From Odontesthes bonariensis (lineage: Eukaryota > Chordata > Actinopteri > Atheriniformes > Atherinopsidae): 64,000 bases of DNA. Positions 49,961 through 63,069 of the stretch are shown here, piece after piece (position 1 is the stretch's first letter; the number at the start of each line of letters is the position of its first letter). The notes below the pieces were generated by a model. It saw nothing but the letters and a program-made list of their open reading frames with translations, was not told where the DNA came from and searched no databases. Made by a program: the position numbers and the translations under genes. Location of the stretch: the NCBI RefSeq assembly GCF_027942865.1, contig NC_134515.1, positions 26,062,227-26,126,226 of the forward strand, written 5' to 3'.

Positions 49961-52492
49961 TGAATGACTCCCATATCACAAATCCTCTGATATGATGAAA
50001 TAAACTCATGGGCTTCAATTCCCAAAGTGAAAAACCTTTCACAGAGTGCTCGGGACCTGGGCTGAAGGTTTGTAACAGGGCAAGTCTTATGTGCCGCATT
50101 TAGCTCTGGTCAAGTCTGTATTTGCTTGCGTTTATGGCTTTGCTCCCAAACTAGAAGTTATCAAGAGACACTTCGCTGCTTCTCCTCTGATCATAAACTG
50201 GAGGTTGGCAGTGGATTTATGTCTTTGTTAACTGAATAAGCTGCATTTTGCTGCACAACTGACTAACCACATGTTATTAAACATTTTGCCTGCTTTTGAG
50301 GCTCCTTCCACTCCGAGTATTCTGAAGTTTGTCCTTGACTGCTTTGAATTTAATTAATTGAGCTAAAGAGATATCAATGTATCCTGAAGTGTTAAAGATG
50401 ATATTACTGGTAGTCACTTGTAGATATTTTTTTTTTTTTGTGATAGTTAACTTTCCGCTCCGTCTCTGACCCCCCCGCACAACAGATTTATATGCGAGAT
50501 CATTTTTTCTGTAAGTTTGAGTCCTTTTTATCAAGCTGCTGATCTTACCGTCTGCAGTTGTGTGAGTTGTATGAGAGTGACATGTGTGTTGGAGTTCATG
50601 CTCCAGTGGTTGTACAGGAAGCTGTTGCACTGTCATGAGCCAAGACATTGCAGGAAGAGATGATTGTGACACAAAGCCCATCATTTGTCAGTGCTGACCC
50701 CATCTGCATTATGACGGATCAATATTTTTACAAGAAACTACAGCAGTAGGGTCAATCAATACGCTAAAGTACATAAACATGGATTAGAGTACGTTTTAAA
50801 CAGACTTTAAAGGAGCACTTTGACATTTTTAGATTTACACGCTTCTTGCTGAATATTTCAATAAAAAAAAAATATAAAAAGGTTTAATTTTTACAACGCG
50901 TTTACCGTAGGGTTTCCAATTCAAGACAAAGCACAGCTCAAAACTTAAAGCAGCGAAATAGCAGTCGGTATATTTGTGCGAGAAGAAAACCAAGTAAGTT
51001 TTAAATAAAACTGACTCATGCCTCCTTAAATGGCATGTCAAGCAGTTGTAAAGCCTGAATAGAAACGAGTAAAAGTGCAAATAAATGTTTGCAGCTCTGA
51101 TTTATAGTGGCTGATGCAGTTTGTGGAAATTTGAATTGAAATTGAATTATGAAAATGCCTGTGACGTGGAAGCTACATTCAGATTTTTGTTTTGTTTTTT
51201 GTTTTTTTTTTAGCACCGCCACACTAATGTTGTCGAATGTCACCAGAGGGGGTTTCGTTTGTCAATAGATGATCATATGTGTGACGTTGGATGGATTTGG
51301 ATGACTCACTTGTTTTAGTTTGTCGATGCATAATTATAAGTCGGACGAGAGAAGTTTACCACAAGAAAGAATATTTCTTTTCAGAGTGATCACGGGAAAT
51401 AAGAGGGGAGTAATACAGGGAACAAGTGAGGGTGTTGCAGTTTGTGCTCGGGGAAAAGTCAGGGTGCCCTTGTATCCTCTTTGTTGTTACATCAATTCTT
51501 GATTAACTCCTCTGTGCGTTTCAAGGTATTAAAGAAACCCGTGCTCACTGTTGTGGACCAAAGCCACGAATTTTCCGAACTGATGACAACCGAACAACAC
51601 TCGAAGACAAATAAGCAGGTCACATGAAAAGCGGGAAGCGCACTGTATTAAAAATGATCTTGATGGTAAATTATGATTTTTGTCTATGAAAGGAGTGTCA
51701 CGCAAGCTCTGGTTCCAGCCTGTCTGTTAGTCAGACAATAATTAGCATTTGTCACCAAGTTCTTATTATAGGATGAAATAATTTAGTCAGTTGAGGAGAA
51801 CTTGCACAATAATTGCCACGGATGTCTATAGATCATTAGAGTTACAACACCCTAGCAAGCTGTGAAAACAGGTCACCTAACTGTCATTGACACTAATGGC
51901 AAACACAAGCCATAGAACTGATCCAAGTAGTGGTTTGCGCTCCAGGTGACCATTTAAAAAAAATAAAAAAAATTGCAACCATTTCAGTAGGAAAAAAAAA
52001 AGAAGCAATTTCTGTAAAAGTAGGGAGCTGAAAAGTAGTTAATGTGTGATGACAGAAAAAGCACGGAGAATAGTTTGGAGGGAGGGGAGAGAATAAGAGA
52101 TGGGTGGGTTGAGCTGATGGACTGTCAGGACTGTGCACTGTATCCTCGCTTTCTGTTTCCTTTTTCCTTTTTTTTTTTTTTTCCCTCCCCTCAGAATGCC
52201 TCTGTGCAGCTCATGTCCTCTGCTGCTTTATTTTTCTGAGAGCTATTTCCTCTGTGAGAGGAATGTCAAGTACCTATCTCAGTGCGCTTTTCTCTGCTCC
52301 GTTTTGTTTTCTAACTTCACTCTTGACTTCTGTCTCTTCTTCCTCTGCTTCATCTCACTCGTTGCCTTCTCACCCGTCTTTCTTTCACTGTAATCGATCA
52401 GCTGGTGGCCAGGACTGCGTGTGTCCAGCTCTCAGTGCTCAAGCTAAATTAGTGAGCGTAAGATCATGTATTTTTGCAACCATGGCTTTGTT

Positions 52493-52502
52493 GTGTTTGT
52501 GT

Positions 52503-52542
<40 letters not shown>
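52493..52542. repeat. (TG)n microsatellite
   Basis: A near-perfect TG array in the putative first intron. Confidence 0.9.
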
Positions 52543-52543
<1 letters not shown>

Positions 52544-52890
52544 GGAAGAGGGGCGACGGAGATGGAGGAGTAGACGATGGGGGAGGAGACACGAAGAGTC
52601 GTTTTATTAACGTGGCGGCTCCCGCTAAAATTCAGGGAGTGCTGTTGCATCCAGCTGTTACTGGCTGTGCGAGGCTTCGTTGCCATGGCAACACAGCCCT
52701 GCGCGCCTGCTCAAGGTCGTTCATCCAGCTCTGAACTGAGCAACGGCCTGCACATAGGATGCACACAGAGAGAGAGTGAGTGAGTGAGAGAAAACAGAGG
52801 AACTACTTCAAAGTGACCAATCCGAAGCTCTTCTGTGACGGTGTGGTCGCACCAACTCAGTCCTTCCTCAGTCCGCCCTTCTGATATATG

Positions 52891-52891
<1 letters not shown>

Positions 52892-52935
<44 letters not shown>
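52892..52935. repeat. (AC)n microsatellite
   Basis: A perfect AC array about 350 bp from the TG array, on the complementary strand sense. The two could pair in one transcript. Confidence 0.9.
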
Positions 52936-52942
<7 letters not shown>

Positions 52943-55138
52943 GACATTCTTTCTTTCCCTCTGTAAAGAAACAAAAGAAGAAAAAGAAAAGGAAAAAAAA
53001 GGAGAGAACCCCCCCCCCTTATACCCCCAGCCTTGAGGCTTGTTCTTTTGCCAGCTGATAAAATATTTAGCTGGTCAGTGGGAGACGGAGGGATACGGTG
53101 GCTGCAGAAGGAGCGAGCAGCGAAGCTCGGCTCCGTGTTTTCCTTTCACGGTGGTGCATTGCTGTGAGGCTACCTGGGGCTTCTTCCACCTCCTCTCCTC
53201 TCTCTTCCTCTCCTCTCTCCTCACAGGGCTGCAGGAGCATCTCTTGGGGGTTGTGCTGCATGTTTGCTGGCACTGACTACACTCTCTGCTGCACACTTTG
53301 AGCACTAAGAGCTTCTACACAGTGTCTGATCACAGCAATCTTACGGATTCGTGTCATGTAATATGTGCAAAACCACCGTCTAATAAGAGGTATCACTCGT
53401 GAGGGGATGAATACCTGCTGAATCATAACTCTGCAGCTTTGTGAGCTAATGCTGTTTATTTATTTGTCTAGTTGATGTTATATCTTTTTTTACAGATTAA
53501 CAGATTTTCTCAGCCGATTCTGATTGAAAATTGTTATTTTGTCTGGATCCCACCTGCCAGCTCTAAGTATGTCCAATTCAGGTTTCCCTCCCCTTTAAAA
53601 ACCACGAAAGACAACTTTTGTTTCGCAGAAAATGTGGCTGTTGCGTACATGTCGAAACTTAAACCATTGCCACGAATAACTATACCCATGAACAACATTT
53701 CAGAACCTCGCCAACCTTCGGGAGCTTCCCCCCCCAACAGATCGTGATGAAAACAAAGCATTTCAGTTTTCCCGTTTGTTTGTTTGAATCCCCATTTTAT
53801 CTGACTTGAAGCGTCACAAAGGTTGCTGATCTTGTCAGTGCTTCACCTGTTGATAGTCCCTGATCGCTGGTCCCTCAGCGCCCTGCCAGCCAGCGTCACA
53901 TTTACAGCTCAGAGGACGCCTATTTTGATAAAAACCTTGGTGTTAAATCTTCAGTTGGTGTATTTATTGCGGTTTGAAAGCAGCGTCGTTCCTGGCAGCA
54001 TCTTACTCAGCCAACTAGTGCATCTCTATTACTCCTTTGGCCAAACATTTGAGCCCCACTATGAGCCGTTTGTCTTGTAGAGGCTATTTTCCATTCAGTA
54101 TGCATGTTTTATATATGAGTAGATTAAATCAGTTTGCCTTACTTGAAGTGATCATCGCAGATGCTCACACTCTGATGTCGACGCTGGAGGTACATGAATT
54201 CTGCAGTTATTGAGGTATTACTGCCAGAGCAGCTGACAGACAGGCATTACCATTCCTGTAGCGCGGAGAAGGAAAATGAGCACAAAGAAAACATGTCATT
54301 CTAGGTGTAAGCATAGAAATGCGACACTTTGACACACTTGTGGCCACGTCTGCGTTCTGCTAATACGGCTCGAAGGGAAACTGACACAGAAACGATGACA
54401 GTTTGACGACATTAAGCCATAAAAAAGGCAGAGGTGGCACGTCACACTTTTAAAAAGGCCATATTTGGAGAACTTTGACCACATTGTGGTGGAGATGAGT
54501 CGGCCTGCAGTTCAGTGGCGGTGGTAATTATTCACCATAAGAAATTATTGTATAAGGTAAGCTGTATCGGCTCCATGAGCATGTATGTCAGTTTGCTTGG
54601 TCGATGGTTTATTATTGTATTGTTATAAGAGTCAAAACACATGGTTTTTGTTTCCGAATTTTTTAATTTATTTTTATTTGCTTCATCCAAATTGATCTTT
54701 ATCACTGCGTCAGTTGGGTGTGGAAGGGAATAGTCTGCTGCTGGAGTCTCCACGGGATCTCTTGAGTTTAACTCCTTGAATGAAGCAGCCAGAGTTCAAT
54801 GTAGCACAATTAAACTACAACAACTGTCTCCGTCTGCGCTGATGAAGAAGTTTAAAGGGTGTGAACAGGTGGGCGTCTTCAGAGGGGTCCCAGCGGGATC
54901 CCTTGCGGGCAAAACTTGCAGACACGCGAATGTAAGGATGACATGTGCTGGCGCCTCAGGTGGTGTTCTTCTGTCTTTTGCTTTCTGCCGGGCGCATGCT
55001 GATTTTTTTTTAAATTATTTATTTATTTATTTTTAACAGGTTTTTCACAATCCACCACAGAGTCACCGTTTTTTTTTCGGGAGCGTAGTGAAGAATTATG
55101 TAGCTGCTTGCGGTCAGTGACGTGATGGTGAAAGGCAG

Positions 55139-55141
<3 letters not shown>

Positions 55142-55178
<37 letters not shown>
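55142..55178. repeat. (GT)n microsatellite
   Basis: A perfect GT array in the putative first intron. Confidence 0.9.
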
Positions 55179-55180
<2 letters not shown>

Positions 55181-57733
55181 TTGCGTGTGTCAAAGTAAGA
55201 AAAAAACACAATCCGTGAGCCCCAGTCAGGAGGAGAGTTGGATTGTCAGGGTTAGGACGAGGTTAGTTTCACGTTTCCCTTTGCTGTAAGGTAATAGGTG
55301 CTTGTTAAAGGGGTCCTCAGAATGGTGTGTGTCTAACAAGGGGAGTTCTGTTTTTTTACTCATTCTCCATTGTAAAAATCTTGGCCTAGTTTATGTGTTT
55401 GAGAGCTCCTTTGCGAGCCCCCACACACACCACACATGCATGCGCTGCGTTTATGGGGTAGGAACTGAGGTAAATGTTACCAGCTGCAGCACAGCGAGCT
55501 AGTGCCTTCAACTCTGCCTGAACCCGACTGTTACGTGACCACCTCCTCAACTTCATTCACTCCCATCCTGCCGTCCCCTCAGACGCCACAACCCCCGTGT
55601 GTGTCACTTGGAGCATATTTGTTCGGATTGTATGTGTGCGGCAGCATCGAAGCGGGCGGTTGCAGTGGGGAAAATGCTCAGACACTAAATTCCTCAGGTT
55701 GACCGAGAACTTCAGCAGGTCATCCTGCGTCTACGTCTTGTTGTCTTGTGATGGCGTTCGGAATAAACTAAAAACAATCAAAAAACGGACAACAATGAGA
55801 GCGGTATCTGTGGAGCATAAAAAGACAAAAACAAGCCAAATGCAACGACTGTCACTTGAAATTCAGCGGTTTCACTTTAACTCCGTAAACCTGTTGCGTA
55901 AGAGGTGTTTGGCTGCCTCGGAGAAATGTTTGAGTGATGAGATTTTGAAAGCTTTCACATGAGGTGCAGAGAAGATGCGGGATCAGGCTGTAGCCAAACT
56001 GCTGAGTCTCACATTCTGCTGTGGAAGCGGAGTTACTACCATTAGATCATGTGTTTCTGACAAGCTGGGAAGTTTGACAGAAGCTCTCGGCGCTGTGGCC
56101 TCAGCTCGGCCAAAAGGGAGTGTCTTTGGTCGGATCAGGTTTTCCTCTCTAAACCCTCACCCCTCTCGTTTTCTCTCCCTCCGTCACAGCGAATCTGTTG
56201 GTCCTGTGAGAGGTGTAGTAAACAGGCGGTGCCTGTGGAGAATTTAGATATTGATTTGATGCAGTGCGAGACAAATATTTTGGTTCCTTTTGTAATCCTC
56301 TTTAGGTGCTTTTCCAAATTTTTCGTTTGTTTTCTCCAGCAAATCAAAGCTGGTGCAGATATTGCTTGCTTTTGTGGGAGCTTAGCTCCAGCATTAGATA
56401 TGATGCTCGGGATGAAATATCATCTCCTCCTGGACTCAACTGACCACTCGGGTACCCATCAGGCGAGGAGCCTCGGCTTGCCTGCAGATCTAGGCTGCTG
56501 TAGATCTTTATTGAGCCGATTAAGCCCGACCAACGGCGGACAGAGCGACAGCCTGATAACAGCACTGGTTCGGGGTATCATCTGTGCGCAGAAATGAAGG
56601 CAGAAAGTCACTTGTACCTTCTTCCTCGGCCATGGGTTTGAGGTAAAATTTGAAGAGAAGGGAAAAGAAATTGGTTCGGGAAAACCTTTGCAGATTTTTG
56701 AGTTGCCGTCCCTCTTTCCCAAAAATCTTTTGAAAGTAGTTTCGAAGCAGTTTGTTCACATTTAAACACAGAGGGCGTGTGCAGTCTTGTCATTATGGGG
56801 ACTTTCCTTTCGATGGGGAAGGAAAGCAGCCGAGTTGTGTTTATGTGTTACTACAGCGAACACATTGGGAACACATGCGCGCTCCACAGATTGTGTTAGC
56901 CGAAAAAACTGTTTGGCTCTCACACGTCGGTGACGGGTCTCCAGTAAAGGCCTTGTGAAGAGTACGTGTTAGCCCGCCACAATCTCTCTCTCCCTCTCTC
57001 TCTCTCTATCTCACCAAAGCTAAAAATAACGCCATCTCTGCGCTAAACTTAGAGAAAAGGAGGGGTGAAGAATGAAGAGAGGGTGGAGGGAGGAGAGGAG
57101 AAGGTGGGGATGACGAGAGTCGGAAAAACAAACCAAGCAAGAGAAAGAGGAGAGGAGATGGACACAGAGGAGAGCAGGGGCTGAGGGAGGAAAGCACAAC
57201 AAGCCATTAATAATTTACCTGCAGGACACCTCCGGTTCGACCTTTTGCTCTGGCCAGCGGTGCTCAGTGCAGAGCAAAGTGTCGAGCTGAGTGTTGTATG
57301 GTGTTCAGGAACTCTCCTCGCACAATCTAGGTGGTGTTCACAACTGGCCAGGTGTGCTCAGATGCTTATCGCGCCTTCGGATCCCAAATAGCTCTGTAGT
57401 TTCAAATTTATAAAAAGCTACCGTTCAGAAAAGGAAATGCAATCTAGAAAGGCGAGTTTGCGGAAAGGATTCGTGCATTTGAAGCTTCTTCTTTGAAGGT
57501 GTTAATATGTTCAGAAGCTTTGGACGGAAAGTCATTTGTCCCTCGTTGCATTAAACTTGAGCAACTTGTCAGGAACCAGTGTGTGTATTTCTTATGTTCT
57601 GCCCATGCGTTAGGATGATGGCATTGCTCACTGTAGGGAGGGATGATTAGATTAGGATTAGAAAAGGCAGTTCTATTTTGGCTTTAATTCTCAGCGTGTA
57701 CAATATTTATATACACGATACGTTACTGTGAAG

Positions 57734-58504
57734 TAGGGCTGCCACAAACGATTATTTTGATAGTTGACTAATCACCGATTATTTTTATTTTTTATTTTTT
57801 TGATTAGTCGACTAATACGTAAATTGAATGTAAAACGTACAGCTTATCGCACCAGCATGCAGCTGCTCTTATATAACCATCATTAGCTTTCAGCTTGAAG
57901 TGTTTAAGCTAGGCTATATGCTAAACTAAAAATAATGACAATTAAGATGATTAAGTTCATTAAACCTTTAATGAAATATATGTGCTAAGGTTAATTAATC
58001 AAATCGTCATCGCTAATGTTAATGTTTGCAGCTGTCAATATGAGTAAGTAGTAAGTTATCTCTCTTTACGCTAATGTTAGCAGCTAACTAGCAAGTTAAC
58101 TTAACTACAACGTGCTTCCTTTCCAGGTGCTCGTGCATCGCAGTTGTGCTGCCGTGGAAGGCAAGTTCTGCCTTGCAGATATTGCATTGCACACTTTTCT
58201 CTTTTTTTTTTTCTTAAAATGATCCCACACTTTTGAGCTCCGTTGCTCGGGTAGCCATGATACCAGGGTTAGGGTTGAGACCTCCGTCTGGTATAACTTC
58301 CGGTGACATCACGGCTGACCCCGATTACCACTACTGCGCATGTGAGTCAAGGACAGAAAGACAGACGTGGCAGTGGAAGGTGCTGCTGCAGTTTTGAGAG
58401 GAAAACAAAGTTTTAAAAAAAATAAATAAATAAAATAAACGACGCATCGACTATTAAATTAGTTGTCGGCGATTTTAATAGTCGACATAATCGTGGCAGC
58501 CCTA
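57734..58504 (-). mobile_element. hAT transposon remnant with BED zinc-finger coding
   Basis: Ends TAGGGCTGCCACAAACGATT and its inverse ATCGTGGCAGCCCTA are bordered by the exact 8-bp duplication CTGTGAAG (57726-57733 and 58505-58512). On the minus strand near 58240-58130 are pieces of a BED finger: SKVWDHFK in one frame, then [10 protein letters not shown] ... TTAMHEHL in another. An A11 run lies between them where the frame is lost. The rest of the transposase is absent, so this is a deleted derivative of an autonomous ZBED-type hAT. Confidence 0.88.
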
Positions 58505-60913
58505 CTGTGAAGAACAGCATTCAAAGCTGTCTGACTTACTCAACAAACAAACCACTTCAAAAGCCTTGAGATGAAGTCATATAAGATTCCCATTCAACAC
58601 GCTGAAACAGAACTGGTTACCACACGTAGGTTTAAGCGGCAAAAACCCACCCCCGGTCCGGATGAGTAGGGGGAGGTAGTTTCAGACAAAGCTGACTGCC
58701 TTACTGTATCGTTGTAGGTAGCCTGCTGATGAGCCGTATGGATTTAAGGGGTTAGAAACATCCGTGTGAGTTAGAGGTGCACTGATTAACTGCACAACAT
58801 CACAAGTAGTTTATTTTCTGCTCCTTTACTCCCCCTGTTCACCTTTGGAGCTTGTTGGAATTTTTTTCTAAATAAATCCACGACAAATGTGACACGCTTT
58901 GTGTTAAACCTGATTGGTGTTCGTGTGTGAATGGTGGTGCACTGGCAGTGGAGTTACTCGTTGTGTTCGTGGTTTCAGTAGGACACACTGATGTCCTGTT
59001 CGTTCCTCAGCTGACAGCTGCGCGACGTAGGCTACGGGTTTATTTGCATACGGAGCGGTTAACTGAGATCTGACCACAAGCTGTCAGCCGGGACACATGT
59101 GGGGGATGCATTGTAACACCAGAGGTGAACGCACGCGATGTCCGCCTGAGATCCAATCACCTTGGACAAATGTCACCACCAAATGTGAACGGCCTCAAAG
59201 CGTCACAGACCATAACCAAGTTTAACCCGTGTTCATGTTGCAATGCCAAAGCGCTGGGCGGCTACATGTCAAAGCATCAAACAATGGCAACTGAAAAATA
59301 TTGTTGTCAGATCGTGGTTTGCTGTGCTGTGCTGTGGGAAAACAAAATTAGTCGTCATGCTTAGCCACAGAAGAGCTCAGGGACTCTACGCTCTGTGCTT
59401 ACCGACCCACACACACCTTCCTGAGAAGGTTATTCGGGGTGGGCTCACGTTAACACTATCATCACACAAGTCAGAAGACACTAAGCAGAATTTGGACCAG
59501 TTTTTCCATTCTCCACACTTGCATGGATGAGACTGGTGCAGCGACCCCCTTAATTCGCTGATTCATCTTTCAAACCAACCAGATTACATTTCATTGTATC
59601 TCTTCACAACACACAAAAATGACATTAAACAAGAAACAATAAGGTTTGTATCTTTTAAAAAAAAAATTATGAATACTTTAGTGAATGCATCTTTGGGCAG
59701 TTTACACTTCTCTGTGGTGGAAAGCTTCGTTCTCCCAGATTGACCTTTTTAACAACTGATGTAAAATGAGTTTGTTTTTCTAATGATGCAATTGCTCTGT
59801 GAGCTGGTGTCATCGCTTATTTTATTCTTTGCATTGCTGCCTGCTGTAAATCGTCTGACGCCCCGTGTTTCCTTTTGACATACACACATACATTTAGCTC
59901 TGACAAGTCGGGACTAATTTGTGACTGTTCTGCATTTAACCTTTAGCCTGACACACTTCAGCTGCACAAAAGAGCAGAAATATAGCCGGAGGGGTTAAAA
60001 AAAAAAGGGGGGGTGGGGTAACTTGTTGCTGTGCGATTATCGTGGTATGGCAAACGGGGTCCCATGCGAGGGCTTTTGTGCTCATTTAGAGGTTGTATTT
60101 ACCAACAAAACAAACTGGAGTCTTTGATGAAGGCTAGAGAAATGGTGATGCTGGTGGCCTTTTCACAATCTTTAATTGCTTCGCAATTCAACTTTGCTGT
60201 TCCTGCACAAAAGACAGAAATGGAGGACGGGGCGAGAGTGGGAAAGATTTTCGGTTTTAGCGCCACATGGGGGTTTGAAGCTGCAGAAGAATGGGGAGCT
60301 GCAGTTGACATTGTAAAGTGTTTTTCAAACAGCCCGTTTACCGTGTCACCTTAAACTCTGGGGTAACGCCGAGACCTCTCGGCCTCAGGCAAGGTATGGC
60401 ACACCATTGCACTGCAGAAAGGAAAAATTAATAATTAAATGAATAATTACTTTTATTCATCTTATTTTGGCTATCCATACTCTGATGCTTGGATTCAGTT
60501 TTCAGACTGTAGATGTTTTTTGCTTGTTTTTTCCACCTCTCTTCCTCAGGTCAGGCAGGCAGACCCAATGTAATGATGCTGTGAAGATGACACATGAAAT
60601 GATCGGGCTACAGGTTTCAGCGTTAGTTGCTGCCATTCCGACATCCCACCATTCCGACGTGGGCCTCAAATTGCAGGAATGGCGACACTTAAATTTCTAT
60701 CAAACGTCCCGTCATTCTGACACTTTTTTTCCTCCCATGATCGGAATGGCGGGATGTTTTTATTTTTTATAAACATCTCGCCATTCCGACAATTCCTTTA
60801 ATAGCCTATTAAAGCCTTTTATTTTTTAGAGGAACTCCACAACCTCGCAAACCAACTATGATAAATTATTATCAAAATCCCCTGAAATTTCAAATGTCAA
60901 AATACCCACAAGG

Positions 60914-60951
60914 TATTATTATTATTATTATTATCATTATTATTATTATTA
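60914..60951. repeat. (ATT)n microsatellite
   Basis: An ATT array with one ATC unit, inside the candidate element at 60621-62174. Confidence 0.88.
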
Positions 60952-61843
60952 GTTTGAAATCAATAAGTGAACAGTATTTGTCTATGTTTGTCGCTCCTTT
61001 TTGTGTAATAAACTATTTGAATGTCATTAATTTGCTTTTGTAGTGCGTTTTGAAAATTACCACGGACTCATGACATTGTCAGGATCTGACGGTATCCGAC
61101 ACACCTCCATGACAGCTGTTACACGCACACACCAGATCTATACTGAATAGTAACAACACAGCCCTTATGGATGGATCCTGAGTGCCATCATCTTTTATTT
61201 TTATTTTTAAAATCCGAAATAAGCCCACATCCACCTGATCCTCCCCTCTGACTGTTGACCCTTAAATCATCATTCAGTATCAATTTAATATCTTTCAAAA
61301 TCACAAAGTATATGCTATATTCTACATGGTTTTTTATGAATTTTTATGTTGTAGAGTTGTGAATTTATTTTATCAATGGAGAAATTGAGCAGCCTTGCTT
61401 TGTTGTCTACAGTAGTAGATCAACCCTCATCTTACTTTGAAGCTCCCAGCTCCCAGAAGTGACGTTGACGCAGCTTTAGCTGCAGAGAAGCAATTAGGCT
61501 TGTGTTGATGATAATAAACTCCTGGACTATTTTCAAACTTCCAAATGCATCGTTTTGTGAGTACAGACCATATTTGTACTACTGTAGAAGTTTGGTGTCA
61601 TGGCATGTGATTTTAGTGTGGTAATTTTGGAGATACGGACCAGGTTCCATTAACCCTTGTACAAAGCTATTCGGGATAACTCAGTAACTCAGCTGATGTT
61701 CAGCCAAGATCGAAAAAACTTTGGGTGGGCTACTTGGCTGGATATCACGGTTCAACTGACCCCAGGTTGAATCTACTCCGGACTATCACTTTAATTACGC
61801 TTTTAAAGACTGTATCCATTCTGACACATCACGTCAGAATGGA

Positions 61844-62163
61844 GGGATGTCGGAATAGTGGGATGTAAGATTGGAGGGATGTCGGAATAGCGGGATGTCG
61901 GAATAGCGGGATGTCGGAATGGAGGGATGTTGGAATAGCGGGATGTCGGAATAGCGGGATGTCGGAATGGAGGGATGTCGGAATAGTGGGATGTAAGAAT
62001 GGAGGGATGTCGGAATAGTGGGATGTAAGATTGGAGGGATGTCGGAATTGCGGGATGTCAGAATGGAGGGATGTCGGAATAGTGGGATGTAAGATTGGAG
62101 GGATGTCGGAATAGCGGGATGTCGGAATAGCGGGATGTCGGAATAGCGGGATGTCGGAATAGA
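61844..62163 (+). repeat. 16-bp minisatellite, 20 units without indels
   Basis: The word GGGATGT recurs every 16 bp from 61844 to 62148, giving 20 units with no insertion or deletion. Units fall into a few types differing at fixed positions: ...CGGAATAGC, ...CGGAATAGT, ...CGGAATGGA and ...AAGATTGGA. The AGT type is always followed by the AAGAT/AAGAA type, which points to duplication of larger blocks. The array is at the right end of the candidate element at 60621-62174. Confidence 0.95.
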
Positions 62164-62874
62164 GGTTGCCGCCCGGTTTCAGGTTTCTTGTACTTGAAAA
62201 GTGTTGGTGCCAATCAGGATTTCTTTTCTTTTTGAAGGGGAGTTATGTGAAGTGTAGCATTGTATATTCAGTGTGAAGTGTTACCCGCTGTAGACAGCAG
62301 TCAGGGTGCTCTCACTTTGGAAAAGCAGGGAGGGAAACTGACAAACACGACACAAAGCTAAGCTAGCTCCCACTCAAAACTGGGGACAAGAGAAAAGCCA
62401 TTTCTTTCCTTTTTCTTTTTGCCATCTTACATCTGTTGAACCTCATATATTTGTAGGGGTTTAAGCAAATGGCCTCTTATGCATCTATTCACGGGTTCCC
62501 TCTCACAGTCGGTGTCTTTGACGTTACATTTTCTCAACCAAAGAACGTTAGTGTTGCAGGGGAAGTGCCCAGCCACTCGCTAATAATTCCTTGTGCGGTT
62601 GTTGCACACTCCTGATGCACACAGGTGTTTTGTTGTAAAAAAAAAAACAAAAGCGTAAGCTACAATTCACCAAGGTTGAGGTTTGAATAGTTTCCTTGTT
62701 TGAACAGGTGCTAGCCGGGCTGCTTCTTCCTTTTGAGAGGTCTCTGACAGCTAACTACTGCAGATAAAAAATGATGACCCACTCATCAGTACTTTCCACA
62801 ACGCCCACTTAAAAGAATGAAATTAGATATCCCTTTAAAGGCTGTTTGTTTCATTATCTTTTTATTTACCATAG

Positions 62875-63063
62875 TTTTTTGGGGGCTTTTTATGCCTTTA
62901 TTATAGGGCAGTGAAGAGAGACAGGAAGCAGGGGGCAGAGAGAGGGAAATAACACGCAGCAAAGGGCCATCCGATGCGGGATTCGAACCGGGGCCAGCTG
63001 CAGGAGGACTATAGCCTCTGTACATGGAGCGTCTGCTGTACCCACTACGCCACAGACCGCCCC
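62875..63063 (-). mobile_element. tRNA-derived SINE near the right edge
   Basis: Read leftward from 63063: GGGCGGTCTGTGGCGTAGTG with the A box at about 63053-63041, then GGTTCGAATCCCGC (B box, about 62990). A short body follows and ends with CTATAATAAAGGCATAAAAA, a typical fish SINE tail with AATAAAGGCA. It is a full-length-looking copy of about 190 bp. Confidence 0.82.
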
Positions 63064-63069
63064 CGTTTC

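Larger units (their letters stand above)
60621..62174. mobile_element. Candidate non-autonomous element with inverted subterminal 16-bp arrays
   Basis: The 1,554-bp segment is bordered by an identical 8-mer, GGTTTCAG, at 60613-60620 and 62175-62182. Near the left end, degenerate units of the type ATTCCGACATCCCACC occur (60634-60795). Near the right end the inverse unit GGGATGTCGGAATAGC forms an array (61844-62163). The interior has no transposase ORF. The outermost 14 bp do not form a good inverted repeat, so a hAT-like origin from the 8-bp duplication is only a suggestion. Confidence 0.5.

Noticed and set aside
60031-60354. 107-codon plus-strand ORF
   Set aside because: No domain, no splice or promoter context, and composition like the surrounding noncoding DNA. 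ORFs of this size are expected by chance in 64 kb.
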